From: an uncultured Chloroflexota bacterium
GTDB taxonomy: Bacteria > Chloroflexota > Anaerolineae > Anaerolineales > Villigracilaceae
Length of the DNA stretch: 9,754 nt
Assembly: GCA_903837815.1 (NCBI GenBank)
Contig: CAILWD010000168.1
Span: 1-9,754, forward strand
Direction of reading: 5' to 3'
Positions 7,052 to 9,754 of this stretch are shown in pieces (within the stretch, counting starts at the first letter, position 1; each line of letters opens with the position of its first letter). Both the position numbers and the translations under genes were made by a program. Below the pieces are notes generated by a model, which saw only the letters and a list, made by a program, of their open reading frames with translations, was not told the origin of the DNA and did no database searches.

Positions 7052-8058
7052 CCGAACGCCATATTTTGATTACCGGGGGGGCGGGATATATCGGCTCCAT
7101 CCTGACTTCGGAATTGTTGCGCCAAAATTACAGGGTAACCATCCTCGACAGCCTTTTGTTTGGCGGCGAAAGCATCCTGCCGTTTCTGAGTCACCCGGAT
7201 TTTCATTTTGTCAAAACCGATGTGACCGAGCCGCGCGCCGTGCGGGATGCCCTGAAACGCGAGTGGCAGAAACCAGATGCAGTGGTTCATCTTGCGGGCA
7301 TTGTCGGCTTTCCTGCCTGTCAGGCGGTGGGCAAGCAGGTGGCTTGGAAATACAATTTCGAAGCCACGAAACAGGTCTTCGAGCAGGCGTCAGATTTGGG
7401 CGTGGGGCGGTTTGTGTTCGCGTCCACCTACAGCAATTATGGCTTATCCGAAGACGGAAAGCCTGTCACCGAAGAATCCCCTTTGAATCCGCAATCGTTG
7501 TACGCGGAAACGAAGATCGCGGCGGAGGAATATCTGTTCGCTCAAAAGGATGGGGCATGTGCGCCGCTCCTTTTCCGCTTTGCCACGCTCTACGGCATTT
7601 CACCCCGCACCCGCTTCGACTTGATTGTGAATCAATTTGTGCTGGAGGCGTTCACCAAACGCGAGTTGATCATCTACCAGCGCGGATATTCGCGTTCGTT
7701 CGTCCACATCCGCGACGTGGTGCGCGGCGTTATCATGGGGCTGGAAGCGGATCAAAATAAAGTTCGCGGGCAGGTCTTCAATCTGGGAGCCGAGAACGGC
7801 AATTATTCCAAGAACGATATTGTCAGTTATGTGTTGAGACGCATGCCTGAAACGATGGTCGAATACAAAGACTTGACCTTCGGCGGCGATATGCGCGACA
7901 TCACGGTCTCGTTCGAAAAGATCAAGCGCGTGCTTGGGTTCGATACCACGCTGACAGTGGATGACGGCGTGCGCGAGGTTTTGTTTGCGCTGAAATCGGG
8001 CTTGATCCGCAACCCGACGGATGACCGCTATCGAAACGCGCAGTTTATTGTACAGTAG
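7048..8058 (+). CDS. Extended SDR NAD(P)-dependent sugar-nucleotide epimerase/dehydratase
   Basis: The 336-residue protein is a typical extended short-chain dehydrogenase/reductase acting on nucleotide sugars in the cytoplasm. The dinucleotide-binding GGAGYIG is at 10-16, the strand-2 acidic residue at Asp34, TDV at 57-59 and HLAG at 81-84. The active site reads ASTYSNYG (125-132) and Tyr152-x3-Lys156 (YAETK). The substrate-binding half includes SFVHIRDV (217-224) and FNLGAENGNYSK (244-255). Length is normal for the family. The sequence IVGFPACQ (85-92) after HLAG and PRTRFDLIVNQFV (186-198) point to the branch of uncharacterised epimerases often found in surface-glycan clusters rather than to GalE proper, so I give no gene name. 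A 4-base overlap with the regulator and a 23-base gap to the fucose synthase gene place it in the operon. The class is certain; the substrate is unknown. Confidence 0.93.
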   Translation: MTERHILITGGAGYIGSILTSELLRQNYRVTILDSLLFGGESILPFLSHPDFHFVKTDVTEPRAVRDALKREWQKPDAVVHLAGIVGFPACQAVGKQVAWKYNFEATKQVFEQASDLGVGRFVFASTYSNYGLSEDGKPVTEESPLNPQSLYAETKIAAEEYLFAQKDGACAPLLFRFATLYGISPRTRFDLIVNQFVLEAFTKRELIIYQRGYSRSFVHIRDVVRGVIMGLEADQNKVRGQVFNLGAENGNYSKNDIVSYVLRRMPETMVEYKDLTFGGDMRDITVSFEKIKRVLGFDTTLTVDDGVREVLFALKSGLIRNPTDDRYRNAQFIVQ

Positions 8059-8067
8059 AAGGTAAGC

Positions 8068-8072
8068 AGGAG
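8068..8072 (+). promoter_or_regulatory. Shine-Dalgarno site deciding a GTG start
   Basis: AGGAG stands 9 bases before the GTG at 8082 and supports that non-ATG start for the fucose synthase-like gene. The first in-frame ATG lies far inside the conserved domain, at residue 54. Confidence 0.75.
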
Positions 8073-8081
8073 AATTTCAAA

Positions 8082-9059
8082 GTGGAAACATTCTGGCAAA
8101 ATAAGAAGGTAATCGTCACTGGCGGCGCGGGGTTTCTGGGTTCGTTTGTGATTGCGAAATTAAAGGAACGCGGCGCAACCGATATTTTTATCCCGCGCAT
8201 CGAAGACTATAATTTGGCCGACCCAGCCGACATCAAACGCATGTACGCGGATACACTGGCAGGCATCGACCCGAAGAACGTGGTCATCATTCACCTCGCC
8301 GCCAACGTGGGCGGAATCGGCGCAAACATGGCGCATCCCGCCGAATTCTTTTACGATAACCTGATGATGGGCGTGGAACTCATGCACCAGGCGTACAAGA
8401 ACGGCGTGGGCAAGTTCGTTGCCATTGGCACAGTTTGCGCTTATCCCAAGTTCACGCCTGTCCCGTTCAAGGAAGATGATTTGTGGAACGGTTATCCCGA
8501 AGAGACCAACGCGCCGTACGGTCTTGCCAAGAAGATGATGCTGGTGCAGGCGCAGGCGTATCGCCAGCAATACGGTTTCAACGCGATCTTCCTTCTGCCA
8601 GTGAATCTGTACGGTCCGCGCGATAATTTCAATCCCAAGTCATCGCATGTGATTCCTGCTTTGATTCGCAAGGCAATCGAAGCCACCGAACGCGGCGACA
8701 AGGAACTGCCCATCTGGGGCGACGGCTCTCCGACCCGCGAATTTTTGTACGTCGAAGACGCCGCCAACGGCATTGTGACTGCCGCCGAAAATTACAACGG
8801 CGACCTGCCCGTTAACCTCGGCTCTGGCTATGAAATCTCCATCAAAGACTTGAGCGAGATGATTGCCAAAATGACTGGCTTCACGGGTAAACTTGTCTGG
8901 CAGACCGACAAACCCAACGGTCAGCCCCGTCGCGGATTGGATGTTTCTCGCGCCAAAGAACTCTTCGGCTGGAGCGCGCAGGTCCCGTTTGAAGAAGGCA
9001 TGAAGCGCACGATTGAGTGGTTCAAAGAGAACCGAAAGATAGTAGAGAGTAGAGAGTAG
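8082..9059 (+). CDS. fcl: GDP-L-fucose synthase-like SDR (GDP-4-keto-6-deoxymannose epimerase/reductase)
   Basis: The 325-residue enzyme matches the GDP-L-fucose synthase family over its full length. That family converts GDP-4-keto-6-deoxy-D-mannose to GDP-L-fucose with NADPH. The cofactor motif GGAGFLG is at 14-20, AANVGGIGAN at 73-82, and NAPYGLAKK at 143-151. Compared with my memory of the E. coli enzyme, the catalytic residues fall at a constant offset of 10: Cys119, Tyr146, Lys150 and His189 (in SSHVIPALIRK) are kept, and the catalytic serine is replaced by Thr117 in GTVCAYPK. Start is GTG at 8082, supported by AGGAG. The last residues, VESRE and the stop, are encoded by a 7-base tandem repeat, so the natural C-terminus may have been altered. 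A gmd gene making the substrate is not in the window. Other NDP-6-deoxysugar substrates cannot be excluded. Confidence 0.87.
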   Translation: METFWQNKKVIVTGGAGFLGSFVIAKLKERGATDIFIPRIEDYNLADPADIKRMYADTLAGIDPKNVVIIHLAANVGGIGANMAHPAEFFYDNLMMGVELMHQAYKNGVGKFVAIGTVCAYPKFTPVPFKEDDLWNGYPEETNAPYGLAKKMMLVQAQAYRQQYGFNAIFLLPVNLYGPRDNFNPKSSHVIPALIRKAIEATERGDKELPIWGDGSPTREFLYVEDAANGIVTAAENYNGDLPVNLGSGYEISIKDLSEMIAKMTGFTGKLVWQTDKPNGQPRRGLDVSRAKELFGWSAQVPFEEGMKRTIEWFKENRKIVESRE

Positions 9060-9091
9060 AGAACTAGTTACTAGTCATCTAATCTCTAATC
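9041..9091 (+). repeat. Tandem 7-mers forming an imperfect hairpin (REP-like element)
   Basis: AGTAGAG is repeated three times without a break (9041-9061), and TCTAATC twice (9078-9091). The two blocks are inverted relatives: the 11 bases at 9050-9060 pair with 9078-9088 with one mismatch. Inside them ACTAG (9063-9067) pairs with CTAGT (9071-9075) around a TTA loop. The element contains the TAG stop of the fucose synthase gene (9057-9059) and occupies most of the 37-base gap before the permease. No T-run follows, so it is not a standard terminator. It could be an interspersed palindromic repeat or an RNA structure tuning the downstream gene. Confidence 0.7.
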
Positions 9092-9096
9092 ATCTT

Positions 9097-9754
9097 ATGA
9101 CTGAACTTGTAAAGCAAGAACCCCACACCGTTTTCATCAAGCCTTCCAAAGGTCTTGCCGCGTTGAACATGCGCGACCTGTGGATGTACCGCGAGTTGAT
9201 TTTCTTCATGGTCTGGCGCGATGTAAAAGTAAAATACAAGCAAACCCTGCTCGGTATGGCATGGGCGGTGATTCAACCCGTGATGACCATGCTGGTCTTT
9301 TCGTTCCTTTTTGGCAAAGTCGCCAAGCTTCCCACCGAAGGTATTCCGTACCCCGTCTTTGCCTTTGCCGCGCTGCTGCCGTGGGGGCTTTTCGTGACCG
9401 CGCTCAATCAAGGCAGCCGCTCGCTGGTGGCGCACAACAACATGGTGACGAAAATCTACTTCCCGCGCCTCATCCTGCCGATGTCCTCGGTCTTTGCGGG
9501 GCTGGTGGATTTCGCCATCGCCTTCGTTATTTTGGTCATCTTGATGTTTTATTATCAGGTGACTCCCGCCTGGAATTTGGTTTGGACTCTGCCGCTCTTC
9601 CTGCTGCTGGCGATTGTGACCGCGCTTGGCGTGGCGCTCTGGCTCTCGGCAATTAACGTCCAGTATCGGGACGTGAATCAAGCCCTGCCGTTTTTGACTC
9701 AGTTTTGGCTGTTCGCCACACCCGTCGCCTATTCCGCCTCGGTCATCTCTGAGA
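9097..9754 (+). CDS. ABC-2 type polysaccharide export permease (Wzm-like), 3'-partial
   Basis: The frame is open to the window end, giving 219 residues of a protein that is normally about 260-290. The N-terminal cytoplasmic helix region, RDLWMYRELIFFMVWRDVKV (26-45), and the following KYKQTLLGMAWAVIQP (46-61) are characteristic of the permease subunit of ABC exporters for O-antigen, teichoic acid or other polysaccharides. Hydrophobic helices follow at about 62-75, 86-104, 126-150 and 163-184. Then comes AINVQYRDVNQALPFLTQFW (185-204) and FATPVAY (206-212), the usual signature before the last helices. It should work with an ATPase (Wzt/TagH-like) encoded just downstream. The ATG at 9097 gives the usual N-terminal length, although no ribosome site is visible before it; the bases there are TCTAATCATCTT. 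It lies 37 bases after the fucose synthase gene and is probably in the same operon. Confidence 0.92.
   Translation, partial: MTELVKQEPHTVFIKPSKGLAALNMRDLWMYRELIFFMVWRDVKVKYKQTLLGMAWAVIQPVMTMLVFSFLFGKVAKLPTEGIPYPVFAFAALLPWGLFVTALNQGSRSLVAHNNMVTKIYFPRLILPMSSVFAGLVDFAIAFVILVILMFYYQVTPAWNLVWTLPLFLLLAIVTALGVALWLSAINVQYRDVNQALPFLTQFWLFATPVAYSASVISE

Noticed and set aside
7008..7760. A 250-codon open frame on the plus strand overlapping the epimerase gene.
   Set aside because: It is out of frame with the SDR protein, whose motifs (GGAGYIG, YAETK) are unmistakable, and its translation is rich in Arg, Cys and Gly with no recognisable domain.
9041..9061. A CRISPR-like array suggested by the tandem repeats.
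   Set aside because: The 7-base units are directly adjacent with no spacers, and no cas genes are nearby.
9079..9681. A 200-codon minus-strand frame opposite the permease.
   Set aside because: The translation is rich in His, Gln and Arg with no domain, as expected opposite a membrane-protein gene with high GC at third positions; the plus strand encodes a clear ABC-2 permease.

Overview
The window looks like a cell-surface polysaccharide locus from a bacterium, most plausibly a member of the Chloroflexota (Anaerolineae-like). That placement is an inference from the style of the proteins: very large polytopic GT-C-like proteins, a winged-helix regulator heading a sugar-nucleotide operon, and a methyltransferase/GT2 fusion. 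No rRNA or phylogenetic marker is present to confirm it. Six protein-coding genes and one partial one fill the window almost completely, with no stretch over 100 bases lacking a gene. I see no tRNA, rRNA, CRISPR array, IS element or phage gene.

Left part (1-6473): a plus-strand gene, already open at the window start, encodes a multi-membrane-spanning GT-C-like protein with a soluble C-terminal domain. It converges on a two-gene minus-strand unit. The first gene of that unit (3999-6473) is another large GT-C-like membrane protein. The second (2528-4009) overlaps its end by 11 bases and is a fusion of a class I SAM-dependent methyltransferase with a DPM1-like GT2 glycosyltransferase. A strong hairpin with T-rich runs on both sides (2488-2529) sits between the convergent genes and probably terminates both. 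GT-C enzymes generally use polyprenyl-phosphate sugars, and DPM1-like GT2 enzymes make them, so the coupled pair could be a donor synthase and its membrane transferase.

Right part (6575-9754): a 98-base divergent region separates the minus-strand unit from a plus-strand operon. Its order is a winged-helix regulator with a short Rossmann-like tail, an extended SDR sugar-nucleotide epimerase/dehydratase (ATGA overlap), a GDP-L-fucose synthase-like enzyme with its active-site residues almost fully conserved, and the start of a Wzm-type ABC-2 polysaccharide export permease cut by the window end. This is the usual beginning of an ABC-transporter-dependent O-antigen or exopolysaccharide cluster. 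The Wzt ATPase, Gmd (GDP-mannose 4,6-dehydratase) and further glycosyltransferases would be expected outside the window.

The less ordinary points are the methyltransferase-GT2 fusion coupled to a GT-C gene, the two unassigned extracytoplasmic domains of the 824-residue protein, the lower GC content of that gene, and a tandem/inverted repeat hairpin (9041-9091) that supplies the stop codon of the fucose synthase gene and fills the leader of the permease gene. Nothing here clearly amounts to a wholly new system.
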